64,000 nt of DNA from CAWKOH01 sp963851245 (GTDB taxonomy: Bacteria > Actinomycetota > Acidimicrobiia > Acidimicrobiales > Palsa-688), in the NCBI GenBank assembly GCA_963851245.1, contig CAWKOH010000004.1, positions 372,001 through 436,000 on the forward strand. Reading direction: 5' to 3'. Below are positions 11,517 through 19,280 of this stretch, piece after piece (position 1 is the first letter of the stretch; each line of letters begins with the position of its first letter). The notes under the pieces were generated by a model, which saw only the letters and a list, made by a program, of their open reading frames with translations, searched no databases and was not told the origin of the DNA. The position numbers were made by a program, and so were the translations under genes.

Positions 11517-11790
11517 TCAACCGAGGGCCAGACCGCCCAGCAGTTCCCTCAGACCAACCGACACTGCGTCGCGGGTCTGCTTCGGTGTCGGCGAGTTGGC
11601 GATCAGCATTGCTCCCCGGGTCATGGCGCCGATGAGCAGGCGGGCCAGGGTCTCGGGGTCTTCTGTGTGGAGATTGCCGACCTCCTCGCCCCCTCCAGAA
11701 GCGCTGAAGGCGTAGCGTTCGTCCAGCTCGGTGAGGCGCTCCGGCCCAAGCACGGCGGGGGCGTCCACGATCACGATCCGCCGGCCTGGC
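11517..11790 (-). pseudogene. TetR-family regulator, C-terminal remnant
   Basis: The frame ending at 11517 reads GRRIVIVDAPAVLGPERLTE, then ERYAFSASG and LARLLIGAMTRGAMLIANS, the ligand-binding half of a TetR regulator. The helix-turn-helix is missing: upstream of about 11790 the frame turns into unrelated Arg/Pro-rich sequence. An opposite-strand gene end begins at the same place, so both genes appear to be cut at one junction. It should not bind DNA. Confidence 0.6.
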
Positions 11791-11896
11791 TTTCGTCCGC
11801 TGGGTGACGCCGCGAGGGAACTGGGAGGAGCTGGACGTGACGGTGGCCGGTCCCGACGACGTCTTGAACCTGGTGCGCAGACTGCACGTCTTCTGA
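11771..11896 (+). pseudogene. Unidentified gene end (remnant)
   Basis: The frame ending in TGA at 11894-11896 reads AGLAFVRWVTPRGNWEEL and VAGPDDVLNLVRRLHVF, which has the look of a real, tryptophan-containing protein end. I do not recognise the family. No upstream continuation exists, because the sequence before about 11780 is the antisense of the TetR remnant. A short real ORF from GTG 11804 cannot be excluded. Confidence 0.4.
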
Positions 11897-11924
11897 TCAG
11901 GCCGGGACACCTGAATCTGGATGG

Positions 11925-12779
11925 GTGACCGCGCCCGATACCCCCCTGACGCTGATGGCGGTGCACGCCCATCCAGACGACGAGGCGATCAGCACCGGCG
12001 GGATCCTGGCCAGATACTCCGACGAGGGAATCCGGACCGTTCTGGTTACCTGCACCGATGGAGGCTGTGGCGACGGCCCCGGGGGCATCAAGCCCGGGGA
12101 GGCCGGCTTCGATCGAGATGCCGTGATCAAGGTCCGCCAGGCCGAGTTGGCCCGCAGCTGCGAGGTTCTCGGGATCCGGCACCTGGAGAATCTGGGGTAT
12201 CCGGACAGCGGGATGATGGGGTGGGCGGACAACGACGCGGCCGGATCGTTCTGGTCCACGCCCGTCGCCGACTCCTCGGCGAAGCTGGCCGAGCTGATGG
12301 AGCGCTACCGGCCGCAGGTGGTTGTCACTTATGACGCCAACGGCTTCTACGGGCACCCCGATCACATTCAGGCCCACCGGATCACCATGGCGGCGTCGGA
12401 GGCGACCGGCATTCCCTCGAAGGTCTACTTCACCGCCGTTCCGCGCAGCCGCATGGCCGAGTTCGGCCGCCGGATACGGGAGCTGGGGCTCGACGATCCC
12501 GGAGGCGACGCCGGCCAGGGCGAGGATGGCGAATCGGGCCCGCGGGAGGAGTGGGGCACGCCCGACGAACAGGTCACCACCTACGTCGACGTATCCGGTA
12601 CGACCGACCGCAAATACGACTCCTTGCTGGCCCACGCCAGCCAGTCGGACAACATCTTCTTCGTACGTATGGGCCGGGAGATCTTCGGCCAGATCATGGG
12701 GTCCGAGTCGTTCGTAAGGGCCGTCGACGCCACCGGTGCCCCCGTGCCGGAAAGCGATCTGTTCGCGGGCCTGCGCTGA
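11925..12779 (+). CDS. PIG-L family deacetylase (MshB/Mca-like)
   Basis: A 284-residue zinc deacetylase of the PIG-L/LmbE fold. The metal-binding AHPDDE is at residues 15-20 and the second motif GHPDH at 143-147, with VVVTYDANGFYGHPDHI typical of the mycothiol enzymes MshB and Mca. These remove acetyl from GlcNAc-inositol or cleave mycothiol conjugates. Length and the GPGGIKPGE loop fit this group, but I cannot separate MshB from Mca or a sugar deacetylase. The start is GTG 11925. The alpha-mannosidase gene begins one base after its stop, so they are co-transcribed and a glycoside substrate is possible. Confidence 0.83.
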   Translation: MTAPDTPLTLMAVHAHPDDEAISTGGILARYSDEGIRTVLVTCTDGGCGDGPGGIKPGEAGFDRDAVIKVRQAELARSCEVLGIRHLENLGYPDSGMMGWADNDAAGSFWSTPVADSSAKLAELMERYRPQVVVTYDANGFYGHPDHIQAHRITMAASEATGIPSKVYFTAVPRSRMAEFGRRIRELGLDDPGGDAGQGEDGESGPREEWGTPDEQVTTYVDVSGTTDRKYDSLLAHASQSDNIFFVRMGREIFGQIMGSESFVRAVDATGAPVPESDLFAGLR

Positions 12780-12780
12780 C

Positions 12781-15765
12781 GTGGGGGACGACCTCACCCG
12801 GGCCGCGAAGTTCGTCAGAGAGGTAGTCAGGCCCGCCGTATATCCCAGGCGCCGGGACCTGACGGTCGAGGCGCACCACCTGCACGGTGAACCGATCTCC
12901 GCGGCCGAGGCCCGCCGGCTCCGCTACGAAACCTTCGCCATCGGTGACTCCTGGGGAGGTATGTGGGACACGTCCTGGTTCCGGTTCACGGCTCGCATCC
13001 CGCCTGAATGGGACGGCGAAGAGGTGGCCGCCCTGATCCATCTCGGTGGCGACGACATGGTCGGATTCAGCGCCGAGGGGCTGGTATGGGACCGGGATCT
13101 CATTCCGCGGCAGGGCCTTCACCACCGCCACAGGGAATACGTGGTTGCGCCCAAAGCAGCGGGTGGGGAAGAGGTCGAGCTGTATGTCGAGGCCGCCGCC
13201 AATCCCATACCTAGGTGGTATCGAAAGGACTGGCCTCTCCTGGCGCCCGACTACTACGGGCCACCCCTCTATGTATTGCGTCAAGCCGAGCTGGCCACCG
13301 TCGATCGCCGGGTCGAGGCCTTGTACGCGGACCTTCGGCTGCTCATCGAGATGGCGCAGCGGCTTTCAGGCCAAGAAGAGGCCATCGTGACGGCCCTGGA
13401 CCGCCTGCACACCGCGATCGAGACGGGAGGCGTCGCGGCGACCGCCGCTGCGGACCGGGCCGAGCTTCGCCAGACCGTCCTGGGCCGGCCCTCCGGCCTG
13501 TCGCATCGGGTTACCGCGGTCGGCCACGCCCACATCGATTCGGCCTGGCTGTGGCCGGTCCGCGAGACGAAGCGCAAGTGCGCCCGAACCTTCGCCAACC
13601 AGGTGCGGCTGATGGAGCGTTACCCCGGCCACCAGTTCGCGTGCAGCCAGGCGGTGCAGTACCAGTGGGTCAAGGACGGGTACCCCGATATCTACGAGCA
13701 GATCAGAGATCGGGTGGCCGAGGGCCGGTGGGAGCCTGTAGGAGGAATGTGGGTCGAACCCGACACCAACATCCCCTCCGGCGAGGCCCTGGTGCGCCAG
13801 TTCGTGTGGGGCCAGCGCTTCTTCGCCGACGAGTTCGGGATGGAGTGCCACGAGCTGTGGATACCCGACGCTTTCGGCTACTCCGCGGCGTTGCCGCAGA
13901 TCGCTACGCAGGCCGGTGTCACCTGCCTCGTCACCCAGAAGATGAGCTGGAACGACACCAACGTCTTCCCGCACTCCACCTTCTGGTGGGAGGGTCACGA
14001 CGGCAGCCGGCTGCTCGCCCACTTCCCGCCGGCGAACACCTACAACGGCGACTTCTCCGTGGGCGAGCTGCTGGCGAGCGTGGAGCAGTTCAAGGACGGC
14101 GAACGTTCCGACCGCAGCCTGTACCCCTTCGGGTATGGAGACGGGGGTGGCGGTCCCACCGCCGCCATGCTCGAACGGGCTGAGCGCGTCACCAATCTGG
14201 ACGGCCTGCCCCCGGTGCAGGTCGGCTCGGTGGCCGGCTTCCTGGCCGAGGTGGCCGAAGACGCGCCCGAGCTGGCCACCTGGGTGGGCGAGCTCTACCT
14301 CGAGACCCACCGGGGGACGCTGACGACCCACGCCGACGTGAAGCGATGGAACCGGCGGGCCGAGGAAGTGCTACGGGCGGCCGAGATGTGGTCGGTTGCG
14401 GCCGGGTTGGTCAGGCGGCCGGAGCTGGAGCGGGCGTGGAAGCTGTTCCTGTTGCAGCAGTTCCACGACATCCTGCCCGGCTCCAGCATCCACTGGGTCT
14501 ACCAGGATGCCGCCGGCGCCTACGCCGAAGTGCTCGAGGAAGCCGGACGCATCCGCTCCGAAGCCCAGGCCACGGTGGTGGGGCCGGGTAGCCACTTCGT
14601 GGCCTTCAACAGCAGCTCCTACGACCGCACCGAGCTGGTCGAGCTCCCCGATGGGCGGGTGACGTCGCTGTCGCTGCCCGGCTGCGGTTGGGGGCCGGTC
14701 GCCGCCGGCCCCTCCGCCTCACCCCCGCTCGTCGAGGTCGCCGACGACAGGATGGAAAATGAGCAGCTGCGCGTCGCCTGGGATTCCGACGGGCTGCTCA
14801 CGTCGGTGTGGGACAAGGTCGCCGATCGAGAGGTCCTGGCTGCGGGCGGGCGAGGCAACCTCTTCCAGATCCACGAGGACCACCCCAAGGCCTTCGATGC
14901 GTGGAACGTCGACATCGAATACCTGGATCAGGTGAAGGGCCTTGACGCCGCGGACTCGATCGAAGTGGTCCAACGCGATTCGTGGCGAGGAGGTGTGCGT
15001 TTCGTCCGGCGATTCGGCGGTTCGACGATCAGCCAGACGATGCGCCTGGCCAGCGGATCGCGCCGGCTCGAGTTCGACACCGAAGTCGACTGGCACGAAC
15101 GCCACCGCTTTCTGAAGGTGGCGTTTCCGGTCGCAATCCGGTCGACCCGCGCCACCTTCGAGATCCAGCACGGCCACATCGAGCGTCCCACGGTTGCCAA
15201 CACCAGCTGGGACGTGGCCCGATTCGAGGTTTGCGGCCACAGGTGGGCCGACTTGAGCGAGCCCGGCTACGGCGTGGCCCTGCTCAACGACGGCAAGTAC
15301 GGCTACGACATCCGGGGAAATGTGATGCGGCTGTCCCTCCTGCGCGGGCCCGGCTATCCCGATCCCGAGGCTGACCAGGGCCACCACCGCTTCTCCTACG
15401 CCCTCTTTCCACACCCCGGAGATCTGCGCGCCGAGGGTCGGGTAGTCGAGGAGGCCGAGTTTTTCAACCTGCCCATCGTCGTGGTCCCCGGGGCCGGCGC
15501 CGAAGGGCAGCTGGTCTCGGTCGACCGGCCCGGGGTCAGTATCGAGGCGGTCAAGTGGGCGGACCGGACCGACGGCGTCGTCGTCAGGTTGTGCGAGGTG
15601 TGGGGTCGGCGCCAACCTGCCACCGTAACAGCCGGCTTTCCGTTCTCCTCGGTCAGCCGTACCGACCTCCTCGAGCGAGATCTCGAGCCGGTCGAGTGCC
15701 GCGGCCCGTCAGTGACCATCCCGCTCAGGCCGTTCGAGCTGGTGACACTGCGCTTCGCTCCGTAG
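12781..15765 (+). CDS. Alpha-mannosidase, glycoside hydrolase family 38
   Basis: The 994-residue protein is a GH38 retaining alpha-mannosidase. The zinc site HAHIDSAWLWP lies near residues 248-258 and the nucleophile motif LWIPDAFGYSAALPQ puts the catalytic Asp at about 363. The segment FHDILPGSSIHWVY marks the middle domain and the C-terminal third is beta-sandwich. An N-terminal ancillary domain precedes the barrel, as in bacterial and fungal cytosolic enzymes, and no signal peptide is visible. The start is GTG 12781, one base after the PIG-L stop. It probably trims mannosides inside the cell, perhaps from lipomannan or imported oligosaccharides. A strong hairpin follows the gene. Confidence 0.93.
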   Translation: MGDDLTRAAKFVREVVRPAVYPRRRDLTVEAHHLHGEPISAAEARRLRYETFAIGDSWGGMWDTSWFRFTARIPPEWDGEEVAALIHLGGDDMVGFSAEGLVWDRDLIPRQGLHHRHREYVVAPKAAGGEEVELYVEAAANPIPRWYRKDWPLLAPDYYGPPLYVLRQAELATVDRRVEALYADLRLLIEMAQRLSGQEEAIVTALDRLHTAIETGGVAATAAADRAELRQTVLGRPSGLSHRVTAVGHAHIDSAWLWPVRETKRKCARTFANQVRLMERYPGHQFACSQAVQYQWVKDGYPDIYEQIRDRVAEGRWEPVGGMWVEPDTNIPSGEALVRQFVWGQRFFADEFGMECHELWIPDAFGYSAALPQIATQAGVTCLVTQKMSWNDTNVFPHSTFWWEGHDGSRLLAHFPPANTYNGDFSVGELLASVEQFKDGERSDRSLYPFGYGDGGGGPTAAMLERAERVTNLDGLPPVQVGSVAGFLAEVAEDAPELATWVGELYLETHRGTLTTHADVKRWNRRAEEVLRAAEMWSVAAGLVRRPELERAWKLFLLQQFHDILPGSSIHWVYQDAAGAYAEVLEEAGRIRSEAQATVVGPGSHFVAFNSSSYDRTELVELPDGRVTSLSLPGCGWGPVAAGPSASPPLVEVADDRMENEQLRVAWDSDGLLTSVWDKVADREVLAAGGRGNLFQIHEDHPKAFDAWNVDIEYLDQVKGLDAADSIEVVQRDSWRGGVRFVRRFGGSTISQTMRLASGSRRLEFDTEVDWHERHRFLKVAFPVAIRSTRATFEIQHGHIERPTVANTSWDVARFEVCGHRWADLSEPGYGVALLNDGKYGYDIRGNVMRLSLLRGPGYPDPEADQGHHRFSYALFPHPGDLRAEGRVVEEAEFFNLPIVVVPGAGAEGQLVSVDRPGVSIEAVKWADRTDGVVVRLCEVWGRRQPATVTAGFPFSSVSRTDLLERDLEPVECRGPSVTIPLRPFELVTLRFAP

Positions 15766-15841
15766 GGCTTCATCGGTCCCGACTCGGAGAGGGGCTCCGC
15801 GGCGTGCAACGGGCGCACTTGAAGGCCGGGTGCCGGAGTGA

Positions 15842-15889
15842 AGGGCGGCGAAGCCGTTCCGTGCCGGAGGCACGGCTCGTAGCCGCCCT
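15842..15889. terminator. Bidirectional hairpin terminator
   Basis: Nested dyads: an outer stem AGGGCGGC / GCCGCCCT (15842-15849 with 15882-15889) encloses an inner stem CCGTGCC / GGCACGG (15859-15865 with 15869-15875) with a GGA loop. It lies between the convergent GH38 and thiolase-like genes. There is no T-run, as is common in GC-rich actinobacteria. Confidence 0.6.
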
Positions 15890-15920
15890 CAATCGGGCGA
15901 CCCCGGCCGCAAACCGTCCG

Positions 15921-17070
15921 CTACTCGGGCGGAGTGTCGCGCAGGACGCCCATGGCGAAGTACTGGGCCGCCCCGCCGTAGGCCTGAGCGAGTGCGGTGC
16001 GCACCCCGTCGATCTGGTGCTCGCCGGCGAGACCGCGCACCTGTAGGGCCGCTTCGGCGAAGCGGACCATGCCAGAGGCCCCGATGGCGTTGGTGGAGAG
16101 GACCCCACCGGACGGGTTGACGGGGAATGTCCCGCCCATGTCGGTCTCTCCCGAATCGACCATCTTCCAACCCTCACCGGGGCCGGCGATGTCGTGGCCT
16201 TCCAGCCACATGGGCTCGTACCAGCTGAACGGCACGTACAGCTCGGCCATGTCGATCTGAGCGCGGGGGTCGGTGATGCCGGCCTGCCGGTAGACGTCGT
16301 GGGCGCACTCGACTCCGGCCTGGGGGCGCACCGGGTTGCGACCGGGGAACTGGCCGAGCTCGCTGCGCACCGCCAGGGCATGGATCCACGCCGGCGGCCC
16401 GGGCGACCGTGTTACTCCGGCCTCGTTGGTCACGATGGCGGCGCAGGCTCCGTCCGACGACGGGCAGGATTCGTGGAAGCGGATCGGATCCCAGAGCATC
16501 GGGGACTCTTTGACCATCTCCAGAGTGATGTCCGGCATCTTCAGGTGGGCGTACGGGTTCTTGGCTGCGTTGCGGCGGTCCTTGACGGCGACCATCCAGC
16601 CGATGTACTCGGGGGCGCCGGACTGCTGGATGTAGGCCCGCATCCAGGGCGCGAAGGCCCCGCCGGCCCCGATCCCGCCCGACCGGCCGCCGGCCAGTCC
16701 CCATTGGGCGTTGCCCTCGGACTGCTTCTCCCAGGAGACGGCGAGCACGGTCGAGTGGATGCCCGTGATCACGTGATGGGCTCCGACCACGAGGGTCGAT
16801 CCGCCGACCGAGCCGGCGGTATGGACACGCAGCAGCGGTTTGTTGGTGGCGCCCAAGGCGTCGGCCAGGAATATCTCCGGCATGACCACGCCTTCGAACG
16901 CGTCCGGGGCCTTGCCGATGACGACGGCGTCGATGTCCGCGAGCGTCAGCTCGGCATCGGCCAGGGCCCGATCGATGGCCTCTCGCAGGAGGCCGGCGAT
17001 GGACACGTCGTCGCGACGCTTCTTGAAATTGGTCTGTCCGATCCCGACGATCGGCGCACCGCTCGGCCAT
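15921..17070 (-). CDS. Thiolase-fold lipid-transfer/aldolase-like protein, one frameshift
   Basis: About 381 residues of thiolase fold. A single extra T near 17057 splits the N-terminus (MAER, then APIVGIGQTNFKKRRDD), and the rest reads through. The positions of the thiolase active site are altered: the nucleophile region reads HTAGSVGGST with Ser87 instead of Cys, the GHP motif is STNAIGASG, and the terminal CxG is YGG. It is therefore unlikely to be a classical thiolase. It resembles SCPx/Ltp-type proteins, some of which act as retro-aldolases with DUF35 partners in steroid side-chain removal. It lies in a tight operon with a second thiolase and two DUF35 genes. The ATG at 17070 overlaps the upstream TGA. 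Confidence 0.82.
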
Positions 17071-18140
17071 CACTCACCCTCCAGAAGGCAAACCAGATTC
17101 TGTTGCAGTAGCGGCCCGCTGGTGGCATGGGCCAGGGCCCGGTTGGCGGTGCCGTTCATGATGCGGGACGCGGCCTCGACGATGCGGACCAGGCCGACGG
17201 CCATGATGGGGTTGGCCCCGAGAGGGCCGCCGGACGGGTTGATGTTGCTGTCGGCTCCCACGCCCAATGCGTTGCGCAGGATGACTTCCTGCGGGCTGAA
17301 GGTCGACGAGATCTCGATCACGTCCAGCGGGCCGCCGTCGTAGCCGGCCTTGCGGGCGGCCAGAGTGGTGCTGGCCGACGAGGTGATGTCGCGCAACCCG
17401 GGCTGGTGCGGTTCGATCCGGTGATCCATGCCCCGGATCCACGCCGGCCGCTCACAAAGTGAACGGGCTTTGTCCCCCGTGGCCATTATCACTGCCACGG
17501 CCCCGTCCGATATGGGTGGCAGGTCGTGCTTGCGGAGCGGGTCCCTGAAGTACGGTTCGGCCAAGAGAGCATCGACGTCGAAGTCGCCGGACAGCTGGGC
17601 GTTGGGATTTGACTTGGCGTTACCGCGGCTGCGCGCCACCACCTCCGCGAAGTCCCGTTCGGTTGCCTTGCCCGAGTCGATCAAGGCCCGGGCCTGGATC
17701 CCGGCCAGCGAGACCGGGTCAACCCCGAGCGGAGCCAGGTAGTACGGGTCGAGCTGCTGGGCCCATACCTCGGCCGGGTTGGAGGGGGAAGACTTGCCCG
17801 AGCCGAACGCCAGGGCCAGGTCGATGTCACCTTCCTGCAGACGCATCCACGCTTCGTACATGGCCCAGGCGCCGTCGGCCTCGACGTGGGACTCCGAGAT
17901 GGGAGGCCACGCCCCGGCCGCCTCCAGGTTCGACACGAAGGCGAAGGGTCCACCGGTCAGGTAGTCGCAGCTTCCCGCACAGGTGAACCCGATGTCGCGC
18001 CGTGCGATACCCGCCTTCTCGATGGCGTCGGCCACCACCGGAACCAGCAGTTGGACCTCGCTGGCGGCGGCGTCGCGAACGGACGGGGATTGGGCGAAGC
18101 CGACAATGGCGATGTCCTTGCTGTGATCAGTGCCCGCCAT
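17070..18140 (-). CDS. Thiolase-fold lipid-transfer protein (Ltp/SCPx-like)
   Basis: A 356-residue thiolase-superfamily protein. The N-terminal domain has IAIVGFAQSPSVRDAAASEV and DIGFTCAGSCDYLTGGPF. The usual nucleophile Cys loop is replaced by SHVEADGAWAMYEAW (around residues 85-98). The C-terminal NINPSGGPLGANPIMAVG lacks the GHP histidine, and the last motif reads ATSGP rather than CxG. It has therefore lost all three thiolase catalytic positions, like its operon partner, and may act as an aldolase or acyl-CoA binding subunit. The start ATG 18140 abuts the DUF35 stop, and its own stop overlaps the next start. The frame is intact. Confidence 0.85.
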   Translation of the reverse strand: MAGTDHSKDIAIVGFAQSPSVRDAAASEVQLLVPVVADAIEKAGIARRDIGFTCAGSCDYLTGGPFAFVSNLEAAGAWPPISESHVEADGAWAMYEAWMRLQEGDIDLALAFGSGKSSPSNPAEVWAQQLDPYYLAPLGVDPVSLAGIQARALIDSGKATERDFAEVVARSRGNAKSNPNAQLSGDFDVDALLAEPYFRDPLRKHDLPPISDGAVAVIMATGDKARSLCERPAWIRGMDHRIEPHQPGLRDITSSASTTLAARKAGYDGGPLDVIEISSTFSPQEVILRNALGVGADSNINPSGGPLGANPIMAVGLVRIVEAASRIMNGTANRALAHATSGPLLQQNLVCLLEGE

Positions 18141-18691
18141 CAGAAGATGTGCTCCTTGTAGACCTCGGCGCCGGCATCCGGCTCACCCGTCGCCTCGAAC
18201 GAATCGATAACCGACCCGAGGCCGGCCCAACCACGGTTGGACATGCCCGCGACCGAGCGCTCTTCCTTGGGCTTCCACTTGGCCTTGACCCGCAGGCCCG
18301 TGCGCAGCTGTTCATGGGGAACGCCCGTGATGTCCTGACCCCCGAGGGGGGTGTCCGCTCCGTCCAGCAGGACCGAGGCGTACACGAAAGGCTCTGTTTC
18401 CTGCTGGCCGTAGTAGGCGACCGGCGTGATGATGGTGAAGCCGGTCACGGTCCCGATGTCCGGCACCGAGACCTCGTCCGCCGCGCTGGTCGCCACCACG
18501 CACAGCGGGCAGTAGCCCTTGGCCGGGACGTACACCCTCCCGCACGACGGGCATTTGTGGCCCACGAGCCGGCCTTCGAGTAGCTCGTCGGCGTAGCGGT
18601 TGAGGTTGGGTGTCAGCCGCTCGTGGTAGGTGAGGGATACCAGGTGCTCCATCACCAGGTTCTCTTTTTGGGTCGGGGCTTTGTCGCTCAT
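18140..18691 (-). CDS. DUF35 OB-fold protein with zinc ribbon
   Basis: A 183-residue DUF35 acyl-CoA-binding protein. A rubredoxin-like zinc ribbon has Cys47/Cys50 (HKCPSCGRVYVP) and Cys61/Cys64 (GYCPLC), followed by the OB fold (GTVTGFTIITPVAYYG). DUF35 proteins pair with thiolase-fold enzymes; in ChsH2-Ltp2 of Mycobacterium the DUF35 domain binds and activates a retro-aldolase for steroid side chains. The gene is coupled to the thiolase gene downstream. Its ATG at 18691-18689 overlaps the TGA of a 22-codon ORF. Confidence 0.87.
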   Translation of the reverse strand: MSDKAPTQKENLVMEHLVSLTYHERLTPNLNRYADELLEGRLVGHKCPSCGRVYVPAKGYCPLCVVATSAADEVSVPDIGTVTGFTIITPVAYYGQQETEPFVYASVLLDGADTPLGGQDITGVPHEQLRTGLRVKAKWKPKEERSVAGMSNRGWAGLGSVIDSFEATGEPDAGAEVYKEHIF

Positions 18692-18756
18692 TGGTTCACC
18701 AGCCCGGGGACGGTGAACCGATCTGTCACATTGGTTCGCTCCACCAGGTCGCTCAC
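18688..18756 (-). CDS. 22-residue ORF coupled at both ends to DUF35 genes
   Basis: A GTG at 18756-18754 overlaps the stop of the upstream DUF35 gene as GTGA. The frame (VSDLVERTNVTDRFTVPGLV, then NQ) ends in a TGA that overlaps the ATG of the next DUF35 gene as ATGA. It therefore fills the whole gap between two coupled genes. It contains an inverted repeat, GGTTCACC (18693-18700) and GGTGAACC (18712-18719), that could sequester the downstream start. It may be a coupling leader, a small subunit, or chance. I know no homologue. Confidence 0.4.
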   Translation of the reverse strand: MSDLVERTNVTDRFTVPGLVNQ

Positions 18757-19196
18757 TTCACCGGCTCCCACGCTTCGAGGTCAGTGATCAGGCCATGTGG
18801 CTCTCGGCGGAAACGGGCCGTCACCTTCATGCCGCTCGACATGGCACCGGCGCTGCCGGCGTCGACGGCGGCGATCATGCTGGTGTCCGATCCGTCGGGC
18901 TTCACCAGGGCGAAGGCGAAGGGCCGGTCCAACGGATGCTTGGCACTGGGCTCAGCCACCCACGTCCACGACTCGACCGTTCCCCCGGGCCCGACCGCCA
19001 CCAGGTCGGTCCCGAGAGAATCGCCCGTATCCGGGTCGTACTCGGGCGGCGGGGTCAGGACCCGCCCGTTCTTGGCCCGGATCCCCATTAGCTGTCCCTC
19101 CCGCAGGGCCATGAAGAAAGCCCCCATGACGGGTCCCAGCGTGCGGCTGTAGGGGAACTCGAGCGTCGTCTCGGTGATTCTCGGCTCGGTCACCAT
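18753..19196 (-). CDS. DUF35-like OB-fold protein lacking the zinc-ribbon cysteines
   Basis: From ATG 19196 the protein has 147 residues, starting MVTEPRITETTLEFPYSRTL. It has the DUF35 layout (MALREGQLMGIRAKNGRVL, then TPPPEYDPDTGDS and TVESWTWVAEP), but the positions where CxxC pairs normally lie hold no cysteine. It may be the second, substrate-binding DUF35 partner in a heteromeric complex with the thiolase-fold proteins downstream. It is the first gene of the minus-strand operon, with a KstR-like palindrome immediately upstream. Confidence 0.8.
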   Translation of the reverse strand: MVTEPRITETTLEFPYSRTLGPVMGAFFMALREGQLMGIRAKNGRVLTPPPEYDPDTGDSLGTDLVAVGPGGTVESWTWVAEPSAKHPLDRPFAFALVKPDGSDTSMIAAVDAGSAGAMSSGMKVTARFRREPHGLITDLEAWEPVK

Positions 19197-19202
19197 AAAA
19201 TC

Positions 19203-19216
19203 AGAACACATTCTAG
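19203..19216. promoter_or_regulatory. KstR-like operator AGAACACATTCTAG
   Basis: It matches the KstR core (AAC, two bases, RTT, flanked by AG and CT) and sits in the 84-bp divergent gap, a few bases from the DUF35 ATG at 19196 and about 65 bases before the LLM gene. It probably controls both. One of four such sites in the window. Confidence 0.6.
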
Positions 19217-19280
19217 TTCTGCGGGCAAGGCCGCCACCCGTGGGCTACCGTTTGCCCCTACCGGCGACCAGGGAGGGCCG

